From RGIG6919 sp045531905 (GTDB taxonomy: Bacteria; Bacillota; Clostridia; Lachnospirales; Lachnospiraceae), in assembly GCA_045531905.1 (NCBI GenBank), contig JAZSEY010000004.1, positions 1 to 64,000 on the forward strand: a DNA stretch of 64,000 bases, written 5' to 3'. Shown piece by piece: positions 55,071 through 64,000 of this stretch. Below the pieces are notes generated by a model. That model was not told where the DNA came from. It did not search any database and worked only from the letters and a program-made list of their open reading frames with translations. Made by a program: the position numbers and the translations under genes. The first letter of the stretch is position 1, and each line of letters starts with the position of its first letter.

Positions 55071-56006
55071 CTAATCCTCTAATTCACCCATCATATTCTT
55101 TGTAACACGCTTATAAAGCTCCTGTGCTGCATTGTATCCCATCTTCTTCTGACGATGGTTAACCGCTGCTGACTCTACAATGATGGCAATATTTCTACCT
55201 GGTCTGATTGGAATAGAATGACATACAACTTTATTACCTAAGAACTCCGTGTACTTGTCCTCTAAGCCCATACGGTCATATTCCGTCTCCTTGCTCCATT
55301 CTTCCAGTTTGATTACTAAATCAATAGATTGTGTCATCTTTACACACTCTACACCGAACAAAGTCTTAACGTCGATGATACCAATACCACGCAACTCAAT
55401 AAAATGTCTGGTAACGCTTGGCGCTGAACCAATTAAAGTATCATCACTCACCTTCTTAATCTCGACCACATCATCGGATACCAAACGGTGACCTCTCTTG
55501 ATCAATTCCAAAGCAGCCTCACTCTTACCGATACCGCTTTCTCCCATAATCAAAATACCTTCACCATATACATCTACTAAAACTGCATGGATAGAAATTC
55601 TTGGTGCTAATTCTACATGAAGCCATCTTGTAATCTCCGATACGAAGGAAGATGTGCTTTTTGTACATCTAAATACCGGTACACCATACTTCTTTGCAAT
55701 CTCCAAAATGTACTGCTCCGGCTCAATATCTCGACAGAAAATGAGACAAGGGAACTTGTAGCCGAAGAATATCTCCAGCGTAGCCTTATTCTCCTCCTCC
55801 GTGTGCATATTGGTTAAATACGCATGTTCTACATTACCACATATTTGAATTCGTGCCGCATCAAAATGCTCAAAAAAGCCTGCAAATTGAACCGCAGGAC
55901 GATTAATATCCGGTTCTGTAACCATGATCTCATCTACATTAATCTCAGGCACCAGATTAATCAGATTCATTTTCTCAACAACTTTAGATAATGGAATCGA
56001 ATACAT
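55071..56006 (-). CDS. hprK: HPr kinase/phosphorylase
   Basis: 311 aa. P-loop GESGIGKSEA (about 154-163), the HprK signature ELRGIGIIDVKTLFG and the second capping loop are all recognisable. It phosphorylates Ser46 of HPr and Crh in an ATP- or PPi-dependent way and removes it again, controlling CcpA-mediated catabolite repression. The HPr-like partner is encoded about 4 kb downstream in the same direction. Confidence 0.93.
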   Translation of the reverse strand: MYSIPLSKVVEKMNLINLVPEINVDEIMVTEPDINRPAVQFAGFFEHFDAARIQICGNVEHAYLTNMHTEEENKATLEIFFGYKFPCLIFCRDIEPEQYILEIAKKYGVPVFRCTKSTSSFVSEITRWLHVELAPRISIHAVLVDVYGEGILIMGESGIGKSEAALELIKRGHRLVSDDVVEIKKVSDDTLIGSAPSVTRHFIELRGIGIIDVKTLFGVECVKMTQSIDLVIKLEEWSKETEYDRMGLEDKYTEFLGNKVVCHSIPIRPGRNIAIIVESAAVNHRQKKMGYNAAQELYKRVTKNMMGELED

Positions 56007-56088
56007 TGCAATCCCCTTTCCTACATTAATTTACGTATCCATTAGTATACCACATTCACATTTAAAATACTAGCATTGCAACCACAGT

Positions 56089-57897
56089 CTAATCATGAAA
56101 AAATGCATAAACCGCCTCTGCCACCTTTTGATTCATTCCCGGTGCCTTTGCCAGTTCTTCTACTGTTGCACTTCTTATTACCTGAATATCTTTAAAATGC
56201 TGCATCAACTGCTTCCTTCTCGTCGGACCAATACCCGGTATATCATCTAAAATCGATTTTACCTGTTCCTTAGAACGAAGCTGCTTGTGATAGGTGATGG
56301 CAAAACGATGGGCTTCATCCTGAATTCTGGTTACCAGTTGAAACGCCTCGCTTTTCGCTGGAAACATCACTTCTTCATTCTGATAGTATAACCCTCTGGT
56401 TCTATGATTATCATCCTTCACCATACCACAAACCGGTATGTGAATATTCAGTTCTTCCAGCACCTTTAAGGCAATGTTCACCTGTCCTTTACCACCGTCC
56501 ATGAGTAGCAAATCCGGAAGGGTATCAAATCTCTCGTCCGTAAATCGTCTGGTCAGAACCTCTTCCATGCTCTTATAGTCGTCAGGCCCTGTGACCGTCC
56601 GCAATCTAAACTTGCGATAGTCAGATTTCTTCGCTTTTCCTTTTTCAAATACCACCATGGATGCCACCGCCTGAAAACCGCTGATATTGGAAATATCAAA
56701 TGCCTCCATACGATTTAAATTGGAAAGCCCAATCAATTCTTCTATCTCACGCACTGCACCGACAGTTCTGGCTTCTTCTCTCTTTATCTTTTCCAAATCC
56801 TGATTCAAAACCAGTCTTGCATTTTCCTTTGCCAGTGCAATCAGCTTGTGTTTTTCACCTTTTTGTGGCACTATGATGCGAACTTTATTGCCATTTCGCT
56901 TACTAAGCCATTCCTCGATAATCTCTCGCTCCGCAATTTCTTCTTCCAAAATTATCTCTCTTGGAATGTATGGCGTGCCGGCATAATATTGCTTCATAAA
57001 TGCATTTAAAATATCACCAGTAGTTTCACCTTCACTACCTGTCATATGAAAATGCTCCCGTCCCAATATTTTTCCTTCCCGGACAAAGAATGCCGCCACC
57101 ACTGCATCCCGTTCACTCATGGAAATGGCAACCACATCTCTATCTAGCGAATCCGAATTGGTAATTCGCTGCTTTTCTGTCACATGACGCACGCTTTCTA
57201 ACAAATCCCGATACTCAGCAGCCTGTTCAAATTCCAGTTCTTCCGATGCCTGTTGCATCTTTGCTTCCAAATCCTTGATAACCGGCTTGTAATCTCCAGC
57301 CAGAAATGCCACAGCCTGTTCCATCTGTCCTCGATACTCTTCCACTGAAACATATCCCTGACAAGGACCTTTACACTGATGTATCTGATAATAAAGACAA
57401 GGACGTTCCTTACCAATATCCTTTGGCAAATTACGGTTGCAGGAACGGATATGGTACAGTTTCTTCAACAATTCAATGGTATCCTTTACCGCTGCCGCCG
57501 ACGTAAACGGGCCAAAGTATTTTGCCTTGTCTCGTTTCATTTGTCTGGAAAACAAAATGCGTGGATACTCCTCATCCACCGTCACCTTAATAAACGGATA
57601 AGTCTTATCATCCTTTAACATGGTGTTATACCGAGGAGAATGCTCTTTAATCAAATTGTTCTCCAGTACCAACGCCTCTAATTCAGAATTGGTAATGATA
57701 TATTCAAAATATGCAATTTTCGAAACCATTTTTTCTATCTTGGCAGTCCGCGTACGACTGCTCTGAAAATACTGTCTTACACGATTCTTTAAGTTAATCG
57801 CCTTGCCCACATAAATGATGGTGTCATCCTTGCTGTGCATCAGATAAACCCCAGGCTTATTGGGCAGTTTTTTCAATTCCTCTTCTAAATCAAACAT
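56089..57897 (-). CDS. uvrC: UvrABC system subunit C
   Basis: 602 aa starting at MFDLEEEL, where GAGGTGA lies five bases upstream. A GTG nine bases earlier overlaps the stop codon of the preceding gene (GTGA) but has a poor site. The GIY-YIG nuclease domain includes KPGVYLMHSKDDTIIYVGKAINLKNRV. The UVR motif is near DLEAKMQQASEELEFEQAAEYRD, the RNase H-like endonuclease domain has LLLMDGGKGQVN, and the HhH domain ends IPGIGPTRRKQLMQHF. It makes both incisions in nucleotide excision repair with UvrB. Confidence 0.95.
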   Translation of the reverse strand: MFDLEEELKKLPNKPGVYLMHSKDDTIIYVGKAINLKNRVRQYFQSSRTRTAKIEKMVSKIAYFEYIITNSELEALVLENNLIKEHSPRYNTMLKDDKTYPFIKVTVDEEYPRILFSRQMKRDKAKYFGPFTSAAAVKDTIELLKKLYHIRSCNRNLPKDIGKERPCLYYQIHQCKGPCQGYVSVEEYRGQMEQAVAFLAGDYKPVIKDLEAKMQQASEELEFEQAAEYRDLLESVRHVTEKQRITNSDSLDRDVVAISMSERDAVVAAFFVREGKILGREHFHMTGSEGETTGDILNAFMKQYYAGTPYIPREIILEEEIAEREIIEEWLSKRNGNKVRIIVPQKGEKHKLIALAKENARLVLNQDLEKIKREEARTVGAVREIEELIGLSNLNRMEAFDISNISGFQAVASMVVFEKGKAKKSDYRKFRLRTVTGPDDYKSMEEVLTRRFTDERFDTLPDLLLMDGGKGQVNIALKVLEELNIHIPVCGMVKDDNHRTRGLYYQNEEVMFPAKSEAFQLVTRIQDEAHRFAITYHKQLRSKEQVKSILDDIPGIGPTRRKQLMQHFKDIQVIRSATVEELAKAPGMNQKVAEAVYAFFHD

Positions 57898-57902
57898 TGG
57901 AT

Positions 57903-59333
57903 TCACCTCAGATCATACATGTCCTGCAATGTATATAGTGCAACTAAATTTCGATCCACAGTTTCATACCAATCTGTAAATCCACCCAATGAAAACAATA
58001 AATACTGAACCACTGGGTACTTAGATGATATCGCCTTACTCCGTCTTATCAAAATTTCATATACTGACTTATCTATCTTATCATTTTTAAACTTACACTC
58101 TCCAACAATCATATTCTTTTCCGATGGCGATAATCCGACAACATCCACATCTGCAGACTGAACATGACGTTTTCCATCTTCATCTACAATTAACTCTGTC
58201 CCCCACCAGGTTCCAATCTCTGTAACGAAACTATTTAATTTTCCATCCAAGCCTTGATTTAAGACAAAGTATCTACACATATCCTCAAACACTTTTCCCA
58301 TAAATGAATGAATATGCGGTTTCACCAGTCTGTCATAATATATATTTCCCTTACCAAGTTCTATAGAACTTGATGCTGCAGGAACATAGGAGTACCAAAA
58401 TCGAAACATCTGATCCTTTAAAACATATTGTGTCTTCTTTCTGTTTTTTTCTTCTGTTATACACACTCTTTTTTCTACTAATCCCACGGATATCAATTTA
58501 TTTAATGAATACAGAACCGTTGTTTCTTTTTCATGTACCTTATCAGCAATTACATTTAAAGCATTTTCTCCCGCCGCAACTTGTTCAATAATATTATTCA
58601 CCAGTGAAATGTCACTAAACTCTTGAATCAACAAATTGCGTGTTTCATCATACAAATAGCCTGTCTTTTCAAAAAACTGTTCTACTATATTTTCATCAAG
58701 GCTCTTTGTATTATCAATTAAAGATAGATATTTGGCTACCCCTCCTGTAATACCATAACAAATTGCCTTTTCTTCTGCAGAATAATTCGGCACAAACTCT
58801 GCTGTTTCCAAATAATCAAACGCCTCTAGTTTAATCTGCGTTGTCCTTCTGCCAAACAAAGGACTTTTTTCACTTAACACTTTATCCTCCATAAAACTCA
58901 AAGCAGAGCCACACAGAATAAGTAATATATTTTTTTGTCCCCATTCTCCATCAGCAAACTTTTGAAAAACTGATAAAATACCTTCGTCTTTTTCAGCCCA
59001 ATAAGGCAATTCATCAATGATAAATACTAATTTTTCCTTTGTTACGTTGTCACCTACAAAGGACAACAAATCTTCAATGGTTTTAAATGCAACATTTTGA
59101 AGAGTAGGCATTAACACGCGCAGCACTTCTTTTTCCAGCAGTTCTAGATTTCTTTTCGTTCCAACTTTAGTAGCCATGTAATAAATTGCATTTTTATCCT
59201 TAATAAACTCCGTAATCAATGTAGACTTTCCTATTCGTCTTCTGCCATATATAACAGCCATATGAAAACCTGGTGCACGATACAGTTCATTCAATTTTTT
59301 CAATTCTTTTACTCTGCCAATAAACTTTTCCAT
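57903..59333 (-). CDS. archaeal-type AAA ATPase with DUF234 domain
   Basis: 476 aa. The P-loop is GRRRIGKST (about 31-39) and FIIDELPYW is the Walker B region. A winged-helix region (about 270-330) follows. The C-terminal DUF234 part contains DVDVVGLSPSEKNMIVGECKFK, the shape of a PD-(D/E)XK nuclease core with its catalytic E-x-K intact. These are orphan ATPases of uncertain role, often scattered like mobile or defence genes. It ends one base upstream of the uvrC ribosome-binding region. Confidence 0.75.
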   Translation of the reverse strand: MEKFIGRVKELKKLNELYRAPGFHMAVIYGRRRIGKSTLITEFIKDKNAIYYMATKVGTKRNLELLEKEVLRVLMPTLQNVAFKTIEDLLSFVGDNVTKEKLVFIIDELPYWAEKDEGILSVFQKFADGEWGQKNILLILCGSALSFMEDKVLSEKSPLFGRRTTQIKLEAFDYLETAEFVPNYSAEEKAICYGITGGVAKYLSLIDNTKSLDENIVEQFFEKTGYLYDETRNLLIQEFSDISLVNNIIEQVAAGENALNVIADKVHEKETTVLYSLNKLISVGLVEKRVCITEEKNRKKTQYVLKDQMFRFWYSYVPAASSSIELGKGNIYYDRLVKPHIHSFMGKVFEDMCRYFVLNQGLDGKLNSFVTEIGTWWGTELIVDEDGKRHVQSADVDVVGLSPSEKNMIVGECKFKNDKIDKSVYEILIRRSKAISSKYPVVQYLLFSLGGFTDWYETVDRNLVALYTLQDMYDLR

Positions 59334-59436
59334 GCCTTCTCCTCCAATCTATTTTTATTCAAATTATTTTTATTAAAATCATTTTGAACAAAATAATGAT
59401 AACATATCGTCAATTCTATGTCAAAGAAAACAAACA

Positions 59437-59460
59437 GGAGTTTCACACAAGTGAAACTCC
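59437..59460 (-). terminator. terminator of ftsH
   Basis: GGAGTTTCAC pairs with GTGAAACTCC around ACAA, followed by moderately T-rich sequence on the minus strand. Confidence 0.7.
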
Positions 59461-59466
59461 CAATCC

Positions 59467-61485
59467 TTATTCTTCATTATTCTCTTCTGAAGTATGCTCC
59501 GTTTCTTCCAGGTTTTCCTCTACAATCTTGGCAACTTCCTTTACGGCTTCCTCAACACTAGCCTGTAGTTTTTCAGCTGATGTCATCTCTTTCTCATCAA
59601 CATTCTCTGCCGCTTCCTTTAAATCCTCACCGGTAATTTCTTTATAAATCTTCATAAATTCTTTACCCGTGATGGTCTCTTTCTCAATCAGATATGCAGC
59701 CAGTTTATCTAAAAGTTCCTCATTATCAGCAAGCAACTGATACGCTTTTTCATAAGCTTCCTTCATCAGTCTGCTTACTTCTCTATCCACTTCTGTTGCT
59801 GTGGTATCAGAACAATTCAAATACGCTGTGCTATCTAAATAACGGCTCTGTACATTTTCCAATGCAACCATACCAAACTTATCTGACATACCAAGCATGG
59901 TTACCATGGTTCTTGCCTTCTTCGTAGCACTTTCAATATCGCCGTAAGCACCATCTGTAATACTATCGAACTTCAAAGCTTCCGCAGCACGACCGGCACA
60001 ATAGGTTACCAAATCTGCCTCCATCTCGGCACGCGTTGTCAAATACTTCTCTTCCTCCGGCACCTGCCATACATATCCAAGGGCACCCATCGTTCTCGGA
60101 ATAATCGTAATCTTCTGAACCGGCTCTGTATGCTTCTGCAACGCTGTAGCCAAGGCATGTCCGGTCTCATGATAAGCAACAATCTCTTTTTCCTTCTTGC
60201 TTAAAATGCGATCCTTCTTCGCTTTACCTGCAAATACGACCTCAACTGCTTCAAACAAATCTGCCTGACTGACATATTCCTTTTTATTCTTTACTGCTAA
60301 AAGTGCACCCTCGTTAATGATATTGGCAAGGTCTGCACCAACGGCTCCTGATGTTGCCAGAGCAAGCTCCTTGAAATCAACAGTCTCGTCCATTTTAACA
60401 TTTTTAGCATGCACCTTTAAGGTCTCGATACGTCCCTTTAAATCCGGCTTCTCTACAGTTACACGTCTGTCAAATCGGCCTGGACGAAGCAACGCCTTAT
60501 CCAAAATCTCAGGTCTGTTTGTGGCAGCCAAAATCACAATACCCTTTGAGGTATCAAAACCATCCATCTCAGAGAGTAACTGATTCAATGTCTGCTCACG
60601 CTCAGAGTCTCCGCCACCATGACGGGTATCACGACTTCTACCAATGGCATCAATCTCATCAATAAAGATAATACATGGCGCCATACTACTTGCCTGCTTA
60701 AACAAATCTCTTACACGGGATGCTCCCACACCAACGTACATCTCCACAAAGTCTGAACCGGAAAGGGAGAAGAACGGAACGTCCGCTTCACCTGCCACAG
60801 CCTTTGCAAGCAATGTCTTACCAGTTCCCGGAGGGCCTACAAGCAAGGCACCTCTTGGCAACTTTGCACCAATTTCCAAATATTTACCCGGATTGTGTAG
60901 AAAATCTACCATCTCCGTCAAGGACTCTTTCGATTCGTCCTGACCTGCAACATCCGCAAATGTCACACCGGTCTTTTTCTCCATATAAAGCTTGGCATTA
61001 CTCTTTCCGACTCCCATAATGCCACCGCCACCCTTAAAGATTGGGCGAAGCAACAAGAACATTAATCCCCAGAACAAAAGCAGAGAAATGCCGTAATACA
61101 AAATCTCTGTCAAAATATTTCCCTCGGAATTAATACCTGTAAATTCTACATCCTTCTCAATCAATCTCGGAACCAATTCATAATCTGATACACGAATGGT
61201 AATATACGTTACCGGTGTCACAGGATTGGTCTGCTCCTTTGGTGTAATGGCAATCTTGCTGCCTGAAATCTCCACACTCTTTACCTTACCGGATTCCACC
61301 ATCTCGATAAACTGGCTATATGGAATCTCTTCTTGCGTACCTTTGGTAAATGAGTCATATACATTTTTAAATAAAAACAACAGCACTCCCGAAATCAGCA
61401 AAAACATGACGAAATTGCGAGGAGAGCCCTGTGGCTTATTATCATTGCCGTTGTTGTCCGGCGCATTATTTTTATTATCGCTCAT
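59467..61485 (-). CDS. ftsH: ATP-dependent zinc metalloprotease FtsH
   Basis: 672 aa. Two helices (about 24-42 and 115-135) flank an extracellular region. The AAA domain has Walker A GPPGTGKT and Walker B IIFIDEIDA. The zinc site is AYHETGHAL (HExxH). It is a membrane-anchored hexameric protease that degrades membrane and regulatory proteins. AAGGAG seven bases before the ATG sets the start. The acidic C-terminal tail is long. A sigma-A promoter is directly upstream. Confidence 0.96.
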   Translation of the reverse strand: MSDNKNNAPDNNGNDNKPQGSPRNFVMFLLISGVLLFLFKNVYDSFTKGTQEEIPYSQFIEMVESGKVKSVEISGSKIAITPKEQTNPVTPVTYITIRVSDYELVPRLIEKDVEFTGINSEGNILTEILYYGISLLLFWGLMFLLLRPIFKGGGGIMGVGKSNAKLYMEKKTGVTFADVAGQDESKESLTEMVDFLHNPGKYLEIGAKLPRGALLVGPPGTGKTLLAKAVAGEADVPFFSLSGSDFVEMYVGVGASRVRDLFKQASSMAPCIIFIDEIDAIGRSRDTRHGGGDSEREQTLNQLLSEMDGFDTSKGIVILAATNRPEILDKALLRPGRFDRRVTVEKPDLKGRIETLKVHAKNVKMDETVDFKELALATSGAVGADLANIINEGALLAVKNKKEYVSQADLFEAVEVVFAGKAKKDRILSKKEKEIVAYHETGHALATALQKHTEPVQKITIIPRTMGALGYVWQVPEEEKYLTTRAEMEADLVTYCAGRAAEALKFDSITDGAYGDIESATKKARTMVTMLGMSDKFGMVALENVQSRYLDSTAYLNCSDTTATEVDREVSRLMKEAYEKAYQLLADNEELLDKLAAYLIEKETITGKEFMKIYKEITGEDLKEAAENVDEKEMTSAEKLQASVEEAVKEVAKIVEENLEETEHTSEENNEE

Positions 61486-61517
61486 TTGTATTCTCCTTCA
61501 TATTCTTTACCTTGCAT

Positions 61518-61545
61518 ATTATACCTCATTATCAAATAAAATCAA
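61518..61545 (-). promoter_or_regulatory. sigma-A promoter of ftsH
   Basis: On the minus strand TTGATT, a 16 bp spacer and TATAAT, about 35 bases before the start codon. Confidence 0.7.
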
Positions 61546-61563
61546 ATAAAACCTTTATAAATT

Positions 61564-62003
61564 TAGAGGCTGTGTTCACATAATACTTCTCTTATTATAT
61601 TGATATATATTCTTTATGTTAACAAACAAGAGCTGGGAGAAGAATTATATCATTTATTCGGTTAGAATGGCTTAATGCTTCCTGCTAGTTTTATCCATGT
61701 TACACACAATGTCTGAGCACAGCATAGGGAAACTTATTACGGCGAGATGCTCTCGCGCCCAAAATGCGTAACGGTACATAATGCCGTAAAAAACACGGCA
61801 TAAGGACCGACGCATTTTGAGGCTCGCCTTTAACAAGTTTCCCTATGTTGTGCGAGTTTTGTGTGTGACATGTAGATAAACTAGCAGGAAGTATTTAGCC
61901 ATTCTTAGCAAATAAATGTAATAATACGCTCCCAGCTCTTGTCTGTTAACATCATAAATGTATATCAATATAATAAGAAAGAGGCTATGTGAACACAGCC
62001 TCT
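61564..62003 (-). repeat. large palindrome, copy C (candidate structured RNA)
   Basis: About 440 bp inverted repeat centred near 61791 (ATGCCGT/ACGGCAT). Read on the minus strand it has the core motifs of copies A and B: GTCACACACAA and ACTCGCA, GCCTCAAAATGCGTC, and TTACGCATTTTGGG. It has a GC-GAGA-GC mini-hairpin (61749-61756) and stem GGCGAG/CTCGCC (61823-61828 with 61741-61746). The lower stem pairs AACTTGTTA-type with TAATAAGTT-type sequence. Outer arms include AGAGGCTGTGTTCACATA and its complement, so the CPBP gene's terminator forms one end. It fills the gap between ftsH and the CPBP gene. Confidence 0.8.
61980..62003 (-). terminator. terminator of the CPBP-protease gene
   Basis: AGAGGCT pairs with AGCCTCT and TGTG with CACA, with one bulged base, followed by TTTCTTATT on the minus strand. 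The same bases form the outer arm of palindrome C. Confidence 0.7.
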
Positions 62004-62028
62004 GACCTTATAAAGCATTTATTTGATT

Positions 62029-63015
62029 TTAAGATAATACGCCTGATAATGCAATTTCTGTTATGATACACATTGCAAACATGAATATTACTGCAATCGC
62101 ATATGGCACATCGAATACACGAACTTTTTCTACTGCCGCACGCTCTTCCTTCTTTGCCTTTGAGAACCAGAATGCGATTTTGTCTGTGGTCTTATTGAGG
62201 GAAGCAATTGCCCAAAGTAGCAATACCACAAATACCAATGCAACAAGTGCAATTGGGATATACACCATAACGGTCTGAATCATTTCTGCCTGTGTGTATG
62301 TAGCGCTGGTATTCATTGCGGTGTCAAGCTCTGCAGACATTTCCGGTGATATATCCTTCATAATCTCAACCAATTTTGGAAGTGCCCATGACACTGTCAC
62401 AGACCAGCCATTGATACAGAAGTGAATAAGCACTGCCGAGAATATACTGTCTGTTAATTCTACAACGATACCCAAAAGGATACCCAAAACAAGTGCATAA
62501 CTCATCTGATTGAAGTTACCATGCATCAAGCCAAAGGCAATGGCTGAAAAAATGATAGCTCTAAATGGTCTCTTGCCTTCATCACGGTAGGTTCCCATTA
62601 AGATACCTCTAAAAGTAAACTCCTCTACTGTGGCAGGAAGCAATGCCAAAAGGCCTAGTCCATACAGCAATCCCATACTAGCCACATCTGTAATAGTTGC
62701 CGCTGTTGGATTTTTAAAGAATACCATGCTGATTGCGTTGATTAATGTCACGACAGGCATGGAACAAAATGCCAAAATAATTACCAGAAATGCAGAACCA
62801 ATGTGGAAGCCATTTAACTTCAACAACTTCTTCGCATTCTGTTTTGTAGCAATCATATAAATGATGCCCGGAATCACAATCAATGACTGTGCTGCCAGAA
62901 TAGAGGCTGTCGTTCCTTTAACAAACATAGTTACCAGGGCACTACCAAATAAACTCATAAAAATAATCACCAGCCAAAGAATATTGACCTTTAAGATTTT
63001 CTTTCTTCCTTCCAT
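62029..63015 (-). CDS. CPBP-family intramembrane metalloprotease
   Basis: 328 aa with about eight hydrophobic segments. The abortive-infection/CPBP motifs are present: EEFTFRG (EExxxR) near 134-140, the second motif with His in FGLMHGNFNQ, and the third with His/Asn in IHFCINGW. The catalytic centre is in the membrane. Relatives process prenylated or bacteriocin-type peptides. The substrate here is unknown. The ridA gene is 20 bp upstream. Confidence 0.85.
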   Translation of the reverse strand: MEGRKKILKVNILWLVIIFMSLFGSALVTMFVKGTTASILAAQSLIVIPGIIYMIATKQNAKKLLKLNGFHIGSAFLVIILAFCSMPVVTLINAISMVFFKNPTAATITDVASMGLLYGLGLLALLPATVEEFTFRGILMGTYRDEGKRPFRAIIFSAIAFGLMHGNFNQMSYALVLGILLGIVVELTDSIFSAVLIHFCINGWSVTVSWALPKLVEIMKDISPEMSAELDTAMNTSATYTQAEMIQTVMVYIPIALVALVFVVLLLWAIASLNKTTDKIAFWFSKAKKEERAAVEKVRVFDVPYAIAVIFMFAMCIITEIALSGVLS

Positions 63016-63034
63016 AAGTACCTTCCTTTCAAAC

Positions 63035-63418
63035 CTATTTCTTCAATGCAATAACCTCAAGTTCCAACAAAACATCCTTCGGAAGTCTTGCTACTTCCAC
63101 GCAGGAACGAGCCGGGAAATCGCCTGTAAAGTACTGTGCGTAGATTTCATTGATGGTTGCAAAATCATTCATATCTTTGATGAATAATGTGGTCTTGATG
63201 GCATTTTCCATATCAGAGCCAGCTGCTTCGAGAAGTGCCTTCATACTCTCAAATACTCTCTTCGCCTGCACTGTAATATCACCTTCTACCACCAAACCAG
63301 TTGCCGGGTCAATTGGCACTACGCCGGATGTGTAAACAAAACCATTTACCTCGATTGCCTGTGAATATGGTCCGATAGCTGCAGGTGCCTTATCTGTCTT
63401 AATTACTGTCTTAGTCAT
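63035..63418 (-). CDS. ridA: RidA-family reactive-intermediate deaminase
   Basis: 127 aa from MTKTVIKT, with AGGAGG about nine bases upstream. The RidA (YjgF/YER057c) fold shows GPYSQAI and the catalytic Arg in the FPARSCVEVARLPKDVLLELEVIA signature. It hydrolyses enamine/imine intermediates. It is 14 bp downstream of the cvfB-like gene. Confidence 0.9.
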   Translation of the reverse strand: MTKTVIKTDKAPAAIGPYSQAIEVNGFVYTSGVVPIDPATGLVVEGDITVQAKRVFESMKALLEAAGSDMENAIKTTLFIKDMNDFATINEIYAQYFTGDFPARSCVEVARLPKDVLLELEVIALKK

Positions 63419-63432
63419 AACCAAAATCCTCC

Positions 63433-64000
63433 TTAATTGTTTATGCGAATCTTACCATCATCAATGGTAATCTTTCGTTCTTTATATAACTTGCCCACTG
63501 CACGCTTAAATGCAGCTTTGCTAAGTCCGGTTTCTCTCTGAATTACCTCAGGGGAAGCCTTCTCCGTAAATGGCAAAACGCCATCATAGGATTCTATCAA
63601 TTGATATACACTTTCTGCATCATCCTCGGATTGCTGATATGCAGGTTTTCGCACACTTAGATTCAGTTTGCCATCCTCTAACACCTCTGTTACCCTCGCG
63701 TGCACCACATCTCCCGGTTGCAATTTTGCATACAATTCTTTTTGTGGGATTAATCCGGAATAGGTATTTTCCACGGCTACGAAAGCCCCCCAGCCCTCGC
63801 GAACTTCATATACCATGCCTTCCACTTCGTCGCCTGCCTGATAACCGGAATCCTGCAATAAATGTCCGTACAAATGCATGCTAACGCAAAGTCGCTCGCT
63901 CTTATCCACGTACATGCGTACCAGATACTCTTTTCCTTCTTTTACCTTGGTGGTCTGCTCTTTAAATGGCAGTAAAATATCCTTTTCTAAGCCCCAATCC
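63433..64000 (-). CDS. cvfB: CvfB-family S1-like RNA-binding protein, truncated by the window edge
   Basis: At least 189 codons; the 5' end lies beyond position 64000 because the frame is open to the edge. The visible part contains S1-type OB folds (GDEVEGMVYEVREGWGAFV and GDVVHARVTEVLEDGKLNLSVRKP) and a C-terminal winged-helix-like segment (LSKAAFKRAVGKLYKERKI). Full CvfB is about 280 aa with three S1 domains. It is likely an RNA-binding regulator. Family choice is from the domain order. Confidence 0.75.
   Translation of the reverse strand, partial: DWGLEKDILLPFKEQTTKVKEGKEYLVRMYVDKSERLCVSMHLYGHLLQDSGYQAGDEVEGMVYEVREGWGAFVAVENTYSGLIPQKELYAKLQPGDVVHARVTEVLEDGKLNLSVRKPAYQQSEDDAESVYQLIESYDGVLPFTEKASPEVIQRETGLSKAAFKRAVGKLYKERKITIDDGKIRINN

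Noticed and set aside
1..64000. CRISPR arrays, insertion sequences or prophage genes
   Set aside because: No regularly spaced direct repeats, transposases, integrases or phage structural genes were seen.

Overview
The window looks like a low-GC Clostridia chromosome, most likely from a Lachnospiraceae member. The reasons are strong AGGAGG ribosome-binding sites, sigma-A promoters with 16-18 bp spacing, the dgt-dnaG-rpoD-trmK cluster, the uvrC-hprK-glcK-murB-rapZ-whiA-HPr cluster, a class A RNase P RNA and a lysine riboswitch ahead of dapA-dapB. Nearly all genes are on the minus strand. No rRNA, phage, insertion sequence or CRISPR array was seen.

Layout: 0-14.7 kb holds one likely minus-strand transcription unit (a VanRS-like two-component pair, a large exported protein, an ABC ATPase and permease, a coiled-coil membrane protein, a MoxR ATPase, a DUF58 protein and two VWA membrane proteins). 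14.8-15.7 kb holds a huge palindrome and rnpB. 15.7-24.3 kb holds a nucleoside kinase, trmK, rpoD, dnaG, dgt and a PpiC-like lipoprotein. 24.4-28.1 kb is a sugar ABC transporter with a cre-like site on its promoter. 28.2-36.5 kb is mixed: a hydrolase, an ABC-F protein, a CNNM/HlyC-type protein, a small Cys protein, an EF-hand-like protein behind a sigma-28-like promoter, and two paralogous membrane proteins. 36.6-44.3 kb holds dapB, dapA, a two-OB-fold protein, an RNA methyltransferase, dnaE and a DUF5662 protein. 44.4-50.9 kb is accessory: a NYN protein with an attenuator-like leader, tRNA-Thr, a thioesterase, an AAA/DUF4143 protein, a Sel1-repeat protein and a FliD-like protein. 50.9-61.5 kb holds an HPr-like protein without its active-site His, whiA, rapZ, murB, glcK, hprK, uvrC, a DUF234 ATPase and ftsH. 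61.5-64 kb holds another large palindrome, a CPBP protease, RidA and a truncated cvfB.

The most unusual content is a family of very long imperfect palindromes in three intergenic regions (about 14.83-15.35, 30.38-30.64 and 61.56-62.00 kb), plus a minimal relative at 39.40-39.48 kb. The three large copies share a core of about 160-190 bp in which short unpaired segments are conserved while the stems differ between copies yet stay complementary. A small side hairpin closes a GNRA tetraloop in all three copies, with a compensatory C-G to U-A change. Outside the core, each copy has its own locus-specific inverted arms. The pattern fits a structured RNA, possibly mobile, and I cannot match it to a family I know.

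Carbon regulation is a second theme. HPr kinase, glucokinase and an HPr-like protein that keeps Ser46 but lacks His15 (Crh-like) lie in one neighbourhood, and the sugar transporter promoter carries a cre-like operator.
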